64,000 bases of DNA from Flavobacterium oncorhynchi (GTDB lineage: Bacteria; Bacteroidota; Bacteroidia; Flavobacteriales; Flavobacteriaceae), in NCBI RefSeq assembly GCF_002217355.1, contig NZ_MUHA01000007.1, forward strand, positions 99,236 to 163,235, written 5' to 3'. This document shows, piece by piece, positions 16,775 to 25,710 of the stretch. The first letter of the stretch is position 1. Each line of letters starts with the position of its first letter. The notes beneath the pieces were generated by a model, which did no database searches, was not told where the DNA came from, and saw only the letters and a list, made by a program, of their open reading frames with translations. The translations under genes and the position numbers were made by a program.

Positions 16775-16808
16775 TAGCTTCAACACTTATTTAAAAACAA
16801 ATTAGACC

Positions 16809-17174
16809 TTATTCTTTTCCAATTTCATCTAATCCCTCTAATCCATTTTTAGGATCTGCACCATATTGATTTGGTCCTTTTTCACCTTCAGTAGCAAGTA
16901 ATAGGATATTATAAATTGGAATAAGAAAATACCAGCCACTCTTACCAATATCATGCATTCTTCTAACTCCAACAGCAATTGAAGGAATTAAAACTGCTAA
17001 ACTGTAAATATTAGCAATGAAAGCCACTTTTGGTGCTACAAGCCCAAAAATAAAACCAATAACAAAACTAATTATCAAGTTCATTAAAAAGAACATCCAA
17101 TATTCTCTTCTTCTTGCTCTTCCATTAAAGTTTGCATAGTTTTCCAAAACTACTTTTTTGTACATTTCTAACAT
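16809..17174 (-). CDS. DUF805 family membrane protein
   Basis: This 121-aa inner-membrane protein has the DUF805 start YKKVVLENYANFNGRARRREYW followed by three or four hydrophobic helices and the motif GVRRMHDIGKSGWYFLIPIYN. The tail GPNQYGADPKNG is also typical. Its role is unknown. It is related to the protein at 18030-18437, and the two bracket a pair of TM2 proteins. Confidence 0.88.
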   Translation of the reverse strand: MLEMYKKVVLENYANFNGRARRREYWMFFLMNLIISFVIGFIFGLVAPKVAFIANIYSLAVLIPSIAVGVRRMHDIGKSGWYFLIPIYNILLLATEGEKGPNQYGADPKNGLEGLDEIGKE

Positions 17175-17336
17175 AATAAAATCTTTAAAATTGCCCTACT
17201 CTTTATGGATTTTCAGTTACTCCATTACTTCTTAACAAAGTTCAAGATTACTTACTTTTACAATTATTTAAAGAAACTAACCGACATTATAGTATCAAAA
17301 AAAGACATTTTTTTAAGAGCGAACTACTCACAAACA

Positions 17337-17366
17337 AAAATCCCATTCATTACTGAATGGGATTTT
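17337..17366 (-). terminator. Terminator, copy 2 of the TCCCATT family
   Basis: A stem AAAATCCCATTCA / TGAATGGGATTTT with a TTAC loop follows the TM2 gene at 17373. It differs from copy 1 by paired (compensating) changes. Confidence 0.85.
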
Positions 17367-17372
17367 ATATTT

Positions 17373-17636
17373 TTAGAACCAAGTTTTCTGACCAACCTGA
17401 TAAGTCTGATAGAACTCTTCATCAGTCTTCGTCAAATAAATAATTCCTTCTATAAGACCTATTACTCCTCCTATTCCACATAGTAACCCTAAAATAAGCT
17501 GAATAATACCTTCTTTAGTATAACCTAGATAAAACTTATGCACTCCAAATACTCCAAGTAAAATTGCAAGAACCCCTGCAACAACTTTTTTATTCTCTGG
17601 TTTAGCATTACCAAACTCTGACTGCGTGTTTTCCAT
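17373..17636 (-). CDS. TM2 domain protein
   Basis: This 87-aa membrane protein has a hydrophilic, Asn/Lys-rich start, then AGVLAILLGVFGVHKFYLGY and TKEGIIQLILGLLCGIGGVIGLIEGIIYL, the two-helix TM2 domain with the conserved FY/LG turn. Its close paralogue is the next gene upstream (17726-18004). The function of bacterial TM2 proteins is not established. Confidence 0.88.
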   Translation of the reverse strand: MENTQSEFGNAKPENKKVVAGVLAILLGVFGVHKFYLGYTKEGIIQLILGLLCGIGGVIGLIEGIIYLTKTDEEFYQTYQVGQKTWF

Positions 17637-17688
17637 AATTTATATTTTTAAGTTCAATAGTTAATTAAATAATATGGGGATTTCAAAA

Positions 17689-17717
17689 AAATCCCATTTG
17701 TTAATTTCAAATGGGAA
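17689..17717 (-). terminator. Terminator, copy 3 of the TCCCATT family
   Basis: TCCCATTTG (17692-17700) pairs with CAAATGGGA (17708-17716), preceded on the + strand by an A-run, which is a U-run on the minus strand. It ends the TM2 gene at 17726. Confidence 0.8.
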
Positions 17718-17725
17718 TATATCTT

Positions 17726-18004
17726 TTAGAACCAGCCTTTTTTACCAACTTGATACGTTTGATAAAAGTCTTCATCAGATTTCGTTAAATAGATAATCCC
17801 TTCGATAAACCCAATTATACTTCCAACTCCACAAGTAACAATTGTAATTACTATTTGAATTATACCTTCTTTAGTATATCCAAGAATAAATTTATGAATC
17901 CCTAAGTATCCAAAAATTATCCCCATAATTCCCGCTAGTACTTTTTTATTTTCTTGTCTTGGAGCTGATGGCGTATTCCAAGCTTCTGGTTTTGTATTTT
18001 CCAT
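17726..18004 (-). CDS. TM2 domain protein (paralogue)
   Basis: This 92-aa protein closely resembles the one at 17373-17636. A polar start (NTPSAPRQENKK) precedes AGIMGIIFGYLGIHKFILGY and a second helix with GVGSIIGFIEGIIYL, ending with DEDFYQTYQVGKKGWF. It lies 25 bp downstream of a DUF805 gene and is probably co-transcribed with it. Confidence 0.88.
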   Translation of the reverse strand: MENTKPEAWNTPSAPRQENKKVLAGIMGIIFGYLGIHKFILGYTKEGIIQIVITIVTCGVGSIIGFIEGIIYLTKSDEDFYQTYQVGKKGWF

Positions 18005-18029
18005 TTTTTATTATTGTATTTTAGATTAT

Positions 18030-18437
18030 TTATATTTCAGCACGTCCTATTTCGTTTATTTCTTCAAAATCGTCCTTAGGATCAGGTCCGTAAGCATTTA
18101 CACCGCTATTACCTTCTGTACACAAGACAATAAGCAACCAGATAACTCCCGCTAACGGAATAAGTACAACCAGAATAAACCAACCGCTTTTACCCGCATC
18201 GTGTAAACGTCTTACCATTACTCCTAAACCTGGTAAGAAAACCAATAAACTATAAATCGACGACAATATACCTGAATCTGCTAGACCAAAAGTCAAACCA
18301 GCAAAATTATCCAAAGTTGAAAGTATTATAGAAATAATTACTGAAGCTAGTGTATAATACCAATACTCACTTCTTCTTGCACGACCTGAAAAATTCGCAT
18401 AGTTCTCAAAAACTACTTTCTTGTACCACTCAATCAT
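18030..18437 (-). CDS. DUF805 family membrane protein (paralogue)
   Basis: This 135-aa protein has the DUF805 signature YKKVVFENYANFSGRARRSEYW, central helices, VRRLHDAGKSGWFIL and the C-terminal GVNAYGPDPKDDFEEI. It is a paralogue of 16809-17174. It is first in a leftward pair with a TM2 gene. Confidence 0.88.
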   Translation of the reverse strand: MIEWYKKVVFENYANFSGRARRSEYWYYTLASVIISIILSTLDNFAGLTFGLADSGILSSIYSLLVFLPGLGVMVRRLHDAGKSGWFILVVLIPLAGVIWLLIVLCTEGNSGVNAYGPDPKDDFEEINEIGRAEI

Positions 18438-18558
18438 AAATAATAAATTAGTTTGTTAATATTTATTGCATTTGAAGACTTTGATTATTTCTTCCTTTAA
18501 TTTTTGTTAAAATCGCAACAATATTATCAAAAATTAATTTTATAAACTAATTATGACG

Positions 18559-18584
18559 CGAGTTTTTTCACAAGAAAAAACTCG
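18559..18584 (-). terminator. Hairpin downstream of the SerA-like gene
   Basis: CGAGTTTTTTC (18559-18569) and GAAAAAACTCG (18574-18584) form a perfect 11-bp stem with an ACAA loop. There is no U-run after it, so it may be a processing or partial terminator structure. Confidence 0.55.
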
Positions 18585-18617
18585 TTATAAACTGTTAACT
18601 ATTGTAGTTGTCTTTGC

Positions 18618-19565
18618 TTACTTTTTATAAATGGCCTTTATCTTATCTACAATAACCTGCGCAAGGCGCTCATGGCTTTCAAAAGTCCATCCGGCAATAT
18701 GTGGTGTTAAGATTACTTTTCTTCCATCTAAAAGATATTGAAAGGCTTCTGGTGTATTTTTATCCTGAAAAAGTGTTTCAAAAGATAGTTTTTCATACTC
18801 TAAAACATCCAAACCTGCGCCAAGTACTTTTCCTAACTTCATTGTTGCGACCAAATCTGCCGTTACAATATTTTTACCTCGTGAAGTATTAATGATCCAT
18901 ATTGGCTTTTTGAACTCATTAATAAACGCCGCATCAACCATTTTATCCGTTTCAGGAGTCCACGGAATATGCAAACTCAATACATCGGTTTTTTCATGAA
19001 GCTCTTTTAATGATACCTGTCTGGCATTTTCATCGCCTACATTATCTTGAATATCGTAACATAAAACTTCAACATCAAATCCTCTCAGTTTTTTTGCAAA
19101 AGCTTTACCCATATTTCCATATCCAATGATCCCAACGGTTTTACCATCAAGTTCATGGCCGCGATTACTTTCTCTATTCCATTGACCTGAGCGAATTTCA
19201 TAATCGGCAATATTCAATTTATTAAAAAGAGAGAGAATCATTCCTAATGTATGTTCTGCCACAGCATTGCAATTTCCTTCAGGAGCAGCAATTAATTCAA
19301 TATCTTTATCCAGAGCATAATCACAATCAATACTTTCTAGACCTGCGCCAACTCTTGCTATAAACTGCAAATTGACTGCCTTATCTAAAAACGTTTTGTC
19401 GATTTTAAATCGGCTGCGAATTACGATTCCATTATAATCTTGAATTTTCGCCTCAATTTCTTCTTTAGAAGAAGTAAAATCGGCATAATTTTCAAAACCA
19501 GCCTCTTCCAGCTGTTTCCATAAAATTGGATGGTTACTATCGATATGTAGAATTTTTACACTCAT
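18618..19565 (-). CDS. D-2-hydroxyacid dehydrogenase, SerA-like
   Basis: This 315-aa NAD-dependent oxidoreductase belongs to the D-isomer 2-hydroxyacid dehydrogenase family. The Rossmann motif GIIGYGNMGKAFAKKL is near 145, and the catalytic triad is visible as NTSRGK (Arg), GLDVLEYE (Glu) and ILTPHIAGWTFES (His). It lacks the ACT domain of long SerA enzymes and matches the short Bacteroidota forms annotated as phosphoglycerate dehydrogenase. The substrate (3-phosphoglycerate or another hydroxyacid) is not certain. It is a single leftward gene. Confidence 0.85.
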   Translation of the reverse strand: MSVKILHIDSNHPILWKQLEEAGFENYADFTSSKEEIEAKIQDYNGIVIRSRFKIDKTFLDKAVNLQFIARVGAGLESIDCDYALDKDIELIAAPEGNCNAVAEHTLGMILSLFNKLNIADYEIRSGQWNRESNRGHELDGKTVGIIGYGNMGKAFAKKLRGFDVEVLCYDIQDNVGDENARQVSLKELHEKTDVLSLHIPWTPETDKMVDAAFINEFKKPIWIINTSRGKNIVTADLVATMKLGKVLGAGLDVLEYEKLSFETLFQDKNTPEAFQYLLDGRKVILTPHIAGWTFESHERLAQVIVDKIKAIYKK

Positions 19566-19932
19566 TTTTATTTAATTTATTAAAACAAAAATACGGTTAA
19601 TTCTCTTAGTTTTTTATTGATTTATTAATCCTATAAACTCTGCCTGTTTTAAGGAAACCTGAATATCCTTTTCAATAAATTAAAGAAATCCCTTTCAAAC
19701 CAACTAATGGCTTTCGCATTCCTTACTTTAACATTACAAAAATTAAAACACTAATAAGAGTTAATCAATTAATTTTCATAATTTTATAGATACCTGTTAC
19801 TTTAAAAACGAATCATAAACCTGCCCCATTTTTCTTAACCTTAAAAAAATAATTGACCAATCGTTTAAACAAACTGATATTAAATTCTAATTAAGCAATT
19901 TACATTTTAACCATTTAAACAATAAAACAATT
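19566..19932. other. 367-bp spacer between divergent genes
   Basis: This is AT-rich non-coding sequence between the SerA-like gene and an alpha/beta hydrolase. No clear TAnnTTTG pair is seen on either strand. Around 19853-19876 lies TTGACCAATCGTTTAAAC followed by AAACTGATATT, which contains the palindrome GTTTAAAC and could be a repressor site, though I have no direct support. Confidence 0.3.
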
Positions 19933-20622
19933 ATGGCAACACAAGATTTAACTATTATTTTGGTTCACGGAGCGTGGGGAGATGGATCTCATTGGCAATA
20001 TGTAATTCCTGAACTGACAAAAAAAGGATATAAAGTGCGCAGTGTTCAAAATCCTTTAACCTCTTTACAAGACGATATAAATAAAACAAAAGATTTAATT
20101 GATGCTCAAGACGGCAAGGTACTGCTGGTTGGGCATTCATACGGAGGAGCAGTAATTTCTGGAGCGGGAAACCACGACAAAGTTGCGGGTTTAGTTTATA
20201 TCGCAGCATTTGCACCAGATGCAGGAGACAGCTTAGGAGCTCTTTTGGGACGAAGAGCCGGCTCGGGAGGCGCCAGTATATATCCTGATCCTAAAGGATT
20301 TTTATGGATTAAGTATGATGAATTTCACAAATCATTTGGACAGGATTTAGACGAAGAAAGAGCTTTAGTTATGGCACTGGCTCAAAAACCAATACATGGT
20401 CAGTGTTTTGGAGATCAAGCGGGCGAACCTGCATGGAAAACTAAACCAAGCTGGTATCAAATTTCCAATCACGATAATATGATTCCGCCAGAAACTCAAA
20501 AAGAAATGGCAGAACAATTAAATCCTAAAAAAATTATTCATTTAGACGCTGGCCATGCATCTCTGGCATCAAAACCTAAAGAGGTAAGTGCTTTAATTCT
20601 AGAAGCTGCAGCAGCTCTCTAA
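19933..20622 (+). CDS. Alpha/beta hydrolase (EstC-like)
   Basis: This 229-aa cytoplasmic hydrolase has LVHGAWGDGSHWQYVI (oxyanion-hole region), the nucleophile elbow VGHSYGGAVISG (Ser about 66), and C-terminal HLDAGHASLASKP with the catalytic His. This is the arrangement of the EstC/salicylate-esterase-like family often found near stress genes. The natural substrate is unknown. It is a single gene ending in a strong hairpin. Confidence 0.88.
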   Translation: MATQDLTIILVHGAWGDGSHWQYVIPELTKKGYKVRSVQNPLTSLQDDINKTKDLIDAQDGKVLLVGHSYGGAVISGAGNHDKVAGLVYIAAFAPDAGDSLGALLGRRAGSGGASIYPDPKGFLWIKYDEFHKSFGQDLDEERALVMALAQKPIHGQCFGDQAGEPAWKTKPSWYQISNHDNMIPPETQKEMAEQLNPKKIIHLDAGHASLASKPKEVSALILEAAAAL

Positions 20623-20630
20623 GAAACTTA

Positions 20631-20657
20631 AAACCGCCAATTTAGGCGGTTTTTTTA
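20631..20657 (+). terminator. Terminator of the alpha/beta hydrolase gene
   Basis: AAACCGCC (20631-20638) pairs with GGCGGTTT (20645-20652) around a 6-nt loop, followed by a T-run. Confidence 0.9.
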
Positions 20658-20721
20658 TGGCTTTAGAAAAGAAATACGCCATTGCAAAACTTCAGGATTT
20701 TTTATTGGTTATATTTTTTTT

Positions 20722-20729
20722 TAACTTTG
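20722..20729 (+). promoter_or_regulatory. -7 element of nhaA
   Basis: TAACTTTG matches TAnnTTTG and ends 52 bases before the nhaA ATG. Confidence 0.45.
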
Positions 20730-20781
20730 AAAAACAAGAGTTAAAGAAAATTCTTTCTTTCTAAATTATTATACCCTTCAA

Positions 20782-21924
20782 ATGAAACTAACCAAAACTT
20801 TTAAAGCCTTTTTTGAAAACGAAAAATCAGGCGGGCTGCTTCTATTATTTGTTACGATTGTTTCGTTGTACCTGGCTAATTCTTCTTATTCTGCTGAATA
20901 TATCTCGTTTTGGGAAAAAGATTTCAATGGTCATTCTATCACGCATTGGATTAATGACGGTTTAATGACTATTTTCTTTTTATTAATTGGTTTAGAATTA
21001 GAGAGAGAAATTTATCATGGTGAATTGTCCAGCATAAAAAATGCTTCACTTCCTATAATGGCTGCTTTTGGAGGAATGTTGGTTCCTGCCGCTATATTTC
21101 TAGCGCTAAACTTTGGAACAGCAACTCAAAACGGCGCAGGAATTCCTATGGCAACAGATATTGCTTTTGCAATTGGTATTCTTTCACTTTTAGGAAGCAA
21201 AGTGCCATCGTCGTTAAAAGTTTTTTTAACAGCTCTAGCAGTTATTGATGATTTGGGCGCTATAATAGTAATTGCAGTATTTTACACCACTTCGATTGCT
21301 TTTGTAAATCTTGCTATTGCATTAGGAATATGGGTTTTCTTGTTTGTTTTGAATCGAATGAAAATTCACAATCTAATTCCATACCTAATCGGCGGAGTTA
21401 TTATGTGGTATTTTATGCTTAATTCAGGTGTTCATGCTACTATTACAGGTGTTATTCTCGCTTTTGTGATTCCGTTTGGCAATGGAGATGAGCAATCTTC
21501 TTCTTATAAACTACAGCATTTTTTACACAAACCAGTTGCCTTTGTAATTTTACCTCTTTTTGCTGTTGCAAATACTTGTATCGCGATCGAATCTGACTGG
21601 CATGAAGGATTAAATCACCCAAATACTTTTGGAATTATTCTAGGATTGGTTGTTGGAAAACCATTAGGAATCTTACTATTTTCGTCAATTGGTGTAAGTG
21701 CCGGATTATGCGCTTTACCTAAAAACTTAAAATGGGCGCATATTTTAGGAGCAGGAATGCTTGGGGGTATTGGTTTTACAATGTCTATTTTTATCACAAT
21801 TCTTGCTTTTAAAGATCCTGAAACTATAGTATTTTCTAAAATAGCGATTTTAATTGCCTCTGTATTATCTGGTGTATTTGGGTTTGTTTACCTCAAATAT
21901 GTTTTGGGAAAGAAAAAAGTCTAA
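20782..21924 (+). CDS. nhaA: Na+/H+ antiporter NhaA
   Basis: This 380-aa antiporter exchanges internal Na+ for external H+, controlling pH and sodium. About 12 hydrophobic helices are visible. The unwound-helix motif MATDIAFAIGILSLLG and the ion-binding pair LAVIDDLGAI (Asp-Asp) are present, as is GIGFTMSIFITILAF near the C-terminus. Length is within the family range. It is a single gene flanked by terminators. Confidence 0.96.
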   Translation: MKLTKTFKAFFENEKSGGLLLLFVTIVSLYLANSSYSAEYISFWEKDFNGHSITHWINDGLMTIFFLLIGLELEREIYHGELSSIKNASLPIMAAFGGMLVPAAIFLALNFGTATQNGAGIPMATDIAFAIGILSLLGSKVPSSLKVFLTALAVIDDLGAIIVIAVFYTTSIAFVNLAIALGIWVFLFVLNRMKIHNLIPYLIGGVIMWYFMLNSGVHATITGVILAFVIPFGNGDEQSSSYKLQHFLHKPVAFVILPLFAVANTCIAIESDWHEGLNHPNTFGIILGLVVGKPLGILLFSSIGVSAGLCALPKNLKWAHILGAGMLGGIGFTMSIFITILAFKDPETIVFSKIAILIASVLSGVFGFVYLKYVLGKKKV

Positions 21925-21930
21925 AAAATA

Positions 21931-21977
21931 AAAAATCCTAACTCCCTACTTATCAAGTTTGGAATTAGGATTTTTAA
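21931..21977. terminator. Bidirectional terminator between nhaA and proC
   Basis: AAAAATCCTAA (21931-21941) pairs with TTAGGATTTTT (21965-21975), extended by CC/GG pairing, between two convergent genes. Confidence 0.85.
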
Positions 21978-21996
21978 ATATTGATTTTATTTATTC

Positions 21997-22773
21997 TCAG
22001 CCTTTAATTTGTTTCAAAGAAGTCTTAATGCCTTTTATCAATGATGAACTGAAACCATTGTGTTCCATTTCATTCAAACCAACAATTGTACAGCCTTGAG
22101 GCGTTGTTACACGGTCGATTAATTGTTCTGGATGCACTTTTTCTTCTAATAACATTTTTGCTGCTCCTTTTACGGTTTGCGCAGCAATTGCTAAAGCCGT
22201 GTTTGAATCGAATCCAATTTCAATTCCTGCCTGCATAGAAGCACGAATGTAACGCAAGGCATATGCAGTACCGCAAGCACCTAAAACAGTCGCTGCATCC
22301 ATTAATTTTTCATCAATTACCGGAGCTGTTCCTAAATCTTGAAATAGATCAACAATTGGCAGTGCTTTTTCACGGTCTTTTTCTGGAAAAGAAATACAGG
22401 TTGCCGATTCTCCAAACTGTGCCGCAATGTTTGGCATAATACGCACCACTGGATATTCGTTATTTGTTTTGGATTGAAGAACATCCAAAGACAATCCGCT
22501 TACTGCCGAAGCAATTGTTTTATTTTGAATAACTGGCAGAATTTCAGCTAAAACGATATCCACTTGATACGGTTTTATGGTTAAAATCACTACATCAGCT
22601 TCCTGAATATTATGTTTATTATCATTAGAAACAGTAATTCCGTATTCAGATAAATATTGAATACTTGCAGTGTTTCTTCTTGTTACTGTAACTTGATTGT
22701 TTTTTGAAAATTTTGCAATTCCTAAGGCAATAGAAACGCCTAGGTTCCCTCCCCCTATAATATGTACTTTCAT
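21997..22773 (-). CDS. proC: Pyrroline-5-carboxylate reductase
   Basis: ProC reduces pyrroline-5-carboxylate to proline with NAD(P)H. The 258-aa protein has an N-terminal Rossmann motif IIGGGNLGVSIALGI, VVILTIKPYQ, VVRIMPNIAAQFGES and the C-terminal substrate-binding signature with GAAKMLLEE, VTTPQGCTIVGLNEME. It is a single leftward gene, convergent with nhaA. Confidence 0.95.
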   Translation of the reverse strand: MKVHIIGGGNLGVSIALGIAKFSKNNQVTVTRRNTASIQYLSEYGITVSNDNKHNIQEADVVILTIKPYQVDIVLAEILPVIQNKTIASAVSGLSLDVLQSKTNNEYPVVRIMPNIAAQFGESATCISFPEKDREKALPIVDLFQDLGTAPVIDEKLMDAATVLGACGTAYALRYIRASMQAGIEIGFDSNTALAIAAQTVKGAAKMLLEEKVHPEQLIDRVTTPQGCTIVGLNEMEHNGFSSSLIKGIKTSLKQIKG

Positions 22774-22954
22774 CCTGCTTGGTTTTAATTTATTGTTGGC
22801 TGATTAACAGCTCATTTTTCGGCATGTAAATTACGTAGATTTTACCCATTTTAAATCACTGTAAACTATCAATTTGTGGCAAAAATCTAAAGTTCGAAAA
22901 TCCTTTAGCGGTTGAAAAACCCTAATTCAATGCAGTAAACAAACCTATTTTATT

Positions 22955-24361
22955 TTATAACAACTTCCCTTTTAAGAGTAAGGACGCAATTGTAAAGTAA
23001 ATCACTAATCCGGTTACATCAACCAAAGTAGCAACAAAAGGTGCTGATGAAGTTGCAGGATCCAGCTTAAGCTTTTTCAACAAAAAGGGTATCATTGATC
23101 CTGAAAGCGTTCCCCACAAAACAATAAATACTAATGAAAGTGAAACTGTCATTCCTATCGCCAACCAGTGCTCTCCATATTCATATAATCCGCTTTGCTG
23201 CCAAACTAAAATTCTAATAAAACCAACAATACCTAAGATTGCTCCTAATAGAAATCCAGATGCAATTTCTTTTTTCATTACATACCACCAATCCTTTAAA
23301 GTAAGTTCCTTTAAGGCCATAGCACGAATAATCAATGTTGCAGCTTGCGAACCTGAATTTCCTCCACTCGAAATAATAAGCGGCACAAATAAGGCTAGAA
23401 CAACGGCTTTTTCGATTTCTCCTTCAAAAAATCCCATTGCCGAAGCGGTAAACATTTCACCAATAAACAGAACAACCAGCCAAGTTGCTCTCTTTTTCAC
23501 CATTTCACCAAGTCGAGTTTGAACGTAAGGAAGTTCTAACGCTTCAAGACCTCCAAACTTTTGAATATCTTCGGTATCTCTTTTTTCGATTTCATCTTTG
23601 ATTACGTCGATAATATCATCAATTGTAATGCGTCCCACTAAACGTCCTAATTCATCTACTACAGGTATTGCTTCCAGGTCGTATTTATCCATTATTCGAG
23701 CAACCTCAACATCTGGTGTTTCAACATTTACAGAATACAATTTTCTAATATAAATATCTGAAATTTGTGTTTTAGTAGAAGTAGTCAGCAAATCCTTAAG
23801 TGATAATCTGCCTTTAAGACGGTTTTCATCGTCGACGACATAAATAGAATGTACTCTTGAAACATTTTCGGCTTGAATACGCATTTCTTTCACACAAGTA
23901 AGAACGTTCCAGTTTTCATTAACTTTCACTAACTCTTTATGCATGATACCTCCGGCAGTATCTTCATCGTAACGAAGTAAGTCTACAATGCTTTTTGCGT
24001 GCTCAACGTCTTGAAGTTCCGAGATTACTTCAGCTTTTCTATCTTTCGAAAGTTCACCAATAATATCTGCGGCATCATTCGTTTCAAGCTCATCAAGCTC
24101 TTCTGCAATTTCCTTTGGTGAAAGTCTATTTAAGATTTTCTCACGCAGATCATCCTCTAATTCCAAAAGAATCTCGGCTGTTTTCTCGCTGTCTAAAACC
24201 TTAAAAATATAAGTAGCATCTGCAATGTCAATTTCGTCAAGTATTTCGGCGAAATCAGCATGGTGCATGTCATTCAATAAAACCTCTAGCTCTTTATTGT
24301 TCTTAGCTTGAATAAGCTGTTCTATTTCCTTAATGAGCTCTTTACTGATTTTAAACTCCAT
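22955..24361 (-). CDS. mgtE: Magnesium transporter MgtE
   Basis: This 468-aa Mg2+ channel/transporter has a cytoplasmic MgtE N-domain of helical repeats (about 20-130, [25 protein letters not shown]) and a CBS pair (about 135-260, [29 protein letters not shown]). A five-helix membrane domain follows, with [19 protein letters not shown] and the ion-path residues [28 protein letters not shown]. Its start overlaps the end of rsmA by 11 bp, so the genes are co-transcribed. Confidence 0.96.
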   Translation of the reverse strand: MEFKISKELIKEIEQLIQAKNNKELEVLLNDMHHADFAEILDEIDIADATYIFKVLDSEKTAEILLELEDDLREKILNRLSPKEIAEELDELETNDAADIIGELSKDRKAEVISELQDVEHAKSIVDLLRYDEDTAGGIMHKELVKVNENWNVLTCVKEMRIQAENVSRVHSIYVVDDENRLKGRLSLKDLLTTSTKTQISDIYIRKLYSVNVETPDVEVARIMDKYDLEAIPVVDELGRLVGRITIDDIIDVIKDEIEKRDTEDIQKFGGLEALELPYVQTRLGEMVKKRATWLVVLFIGEMFTASAMGFFEGEIEKAVVLALFVPLIISSGGNSGSQAATLIIRAMALKELTLKDWWYVMKKEIASGFLLGAILGIVGFIRILVWQQSGLYEYGEHWLAIGMTVSLSLVFIVLWGTLSGSMIPFLLKKLKLDPATSSAPFVATLVDVTGLVIYFTIASLLLKGKLL

Positions 24362-25130
24362 CGGCTTCTATTTTTTGAGTCAAAACAATAAATTCCTCGA
24401 CACTAAGCTGTTCCGGACGTTTATCAAAGATAGTGTCTTCTCGCAGATTATCAGATAAATTTAATGTTTTCAAACTGTTACGTAATGTTTTTCGTCTTTG
24501 CTGAAAAGCCGTTTTTACTACTGTAAAAAATAACTTTTCACCACAAGGAAGACTATAATCTTCCTTTCGGGTCATTTTCATCACACCCGACTTGACCTTG
24601 GGCGGAGGAATAAAAACATTTTCATCTACCGTAAACAGATACTCAGTATCATAGAAAGCCTGTGCTAAAACAGATAAGATTCCATAGGCTTTGGAGCCTT
24701 TTTTCTCGCAGATTCGTTCTGCAACTTCTTTTTGAAACATTCCCGAAAACTCAGGAATCTGGTCTCTAAACTCTAATGTTCTAAAAACAATTTGAGTAGA
24801 GATATTATAAGGGAAATTTCCAATTATTGCAAATTGTTTATCTCCGTATACTTCATGTATATTGTATTTCAGAAAATCTTTCGAGATAATCTGATCTTTT
24901 AATTTTGGATAGTTCTCCCCTAAATACGCCACAGATTCGGTATCAATTTCGATCACGTGAGTATTAATTGGTTTCTCGAGCAAATACTTAGTAAGCACAC
25001 CCATCCCAGGCCCTATTTCTAAAACCTCTTCATATCCCTTTAAGCTCAAAGTATCGGCAATTGCTTTTGCAATACTTTCGTCTTTAAGGAAATGTTGTCC
25101 TAAGTGTTTTTTGGCTTTTACTTTTTCCAT
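24351..25130 (-). CDS. rsmA: 16S rRNA dimethyladenosine transferase RsmA (KsgA)
   Basis: RsmA dimethylates two adjacent adenosines in the 3' hairpin of 16S rRNA during small-subunit maturation. Motifs are [18 protein letters not shown]-binding [15 protein letters not shown], catalytic GNFPYNIS (the N-L/F-P-Y motif) and QEVAERI-like FQKEVAERI. The 259-aa length is normal. It precedes mgtE with an 11-bp overlap. Confidence 0.96.
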   Translation of the reverse strand: MEKVKAKKHLGQHFLKDESIAKAIADTLSLKGYEEVLEIGPGMGVLTKYLLEKPINTHVIEIDTESVAYLGENYPKLKDQIISKDFLKYNIHEVYGDKQFAIIGNFPYNISTQIVFRTLEFRDQIPEFSGMFQKEVAERICEKKGSKAYGILSVLAQAFYDTEYLFTVDENVFIPPPKVKSGVMKMTRKEDYSLPCGEKLFFTVVKTAFQQRRKTLRNSLKTLNLSDNLREDTIFDKRPEQLSVEEFIVLTQKIEADGV

Positions 25131-25157
25131 TTTCTATCTTGTTTTGCCGCGAGGGCG

Positions 25158-25189
25158 CAAAAGTATTCTTTTTGCTGCAAAGGCTCAAA
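25158..25189 (-). promoter_or_regulatory. rsmA-mgtE promoter
   Basis: On the minus strand a TTTG (25186-25189 on +) is followed after 20 bases by TACTTTTG (25158-25165), a good fit to the Bacteroidota promoter. It lies in a short repeat-like stretch 28 bases upstream of the ATG. Confidence 0.5.
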
Positions 25190-25284
25190 CTTTTTTACTA
25201 CTAAGACTCAAAGACACAAAGTTTTATTTAGTTTTTTTTCCGATTTTATAACTAAAAGCGCAAAACCGAGATTAAAAACTCAAA

Positions 25285-25596
25285 CTAGTGCTCTGAAATA
25301 AGCTCCAATTCTGTTCTAAAAGAGAGCATTTTATCAGCAAATAATTCTAATGCTTCTTGTCTTAATTTAGGTGCGTCTTCAAGGTAATACTTTTCTAAAG
25401 TAGCCTTGCTGTCTGTTATATATTGAACTGAATATGTAATACCTCCCATTTCCTCTTCAACTAAAACTCTAACAATTCTTGCCGATGAGAATTTTTGAGT
25501 TGCCAAAACTTCTGGTATGTGTTTTTCCTGCATCCATTTTAACCATTGGTCGTGAACGCTTTCGTGTATATTGGTTGTAACGTTGTAAATAATCAT
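25285..25596 (-). CDS. DUF4286 family protein
   Basis: This 103-aa cytoplasmic protein follows the DUF4286 pattern: MIIYNVTTNIHESVHDQWLKWMQ, HIPEVLATQKFSSARIVRVL, GGITYSVQYI and a C-terminal FADKMLSFRTELELI. It is probably a small ferredoxin-like (antibiotic-monooxygenase-like) fold. Function is unknown. It sits between a TPR gene and rsmA, all leftward. Confidence 0.88.
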   Translation of the reverse strand: MIIYNVTTNIHESVHDQWLKWMQEKHIPEVLATQKFSSARIVRVLVEEEMGGITYSVQYITDSKATLEKYYLEDAPKLRQEALELFADKMLSFRTELELISEH

Positions 25597-25603
25597 TTTT
25601 TCT

Positions 25604-25640
25604 AAAGATTCTGAGATTCTGAGGCATTAAGATGCTGATT
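25604..25640. repeat. TTCTGAG dispersed repeat copy
   Basis: AAAGATTCTGAGATTCTGAG followed by GCATTAAGATGCTGATT resembles the CTAAGG/TTCTGAG repeats at 12.7, 12.9 and 60.6 kb. Confidence 0.45.
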
Positions 25641-25710
25641 TTTTTTCTTTCTAGGCTCTTAATCCCTTATTGAATCATCGTATTATTAATTTGTTTTTTG
25701 GAATTTAATT

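Noticed and set aside
17205..17483. A + strand open frame of 92 codons between the DUF805 and TM2 genes
   Set aside because: It runs through a terminator hairpin and is antisense to a clear TM2 gene; its product shows no family features.
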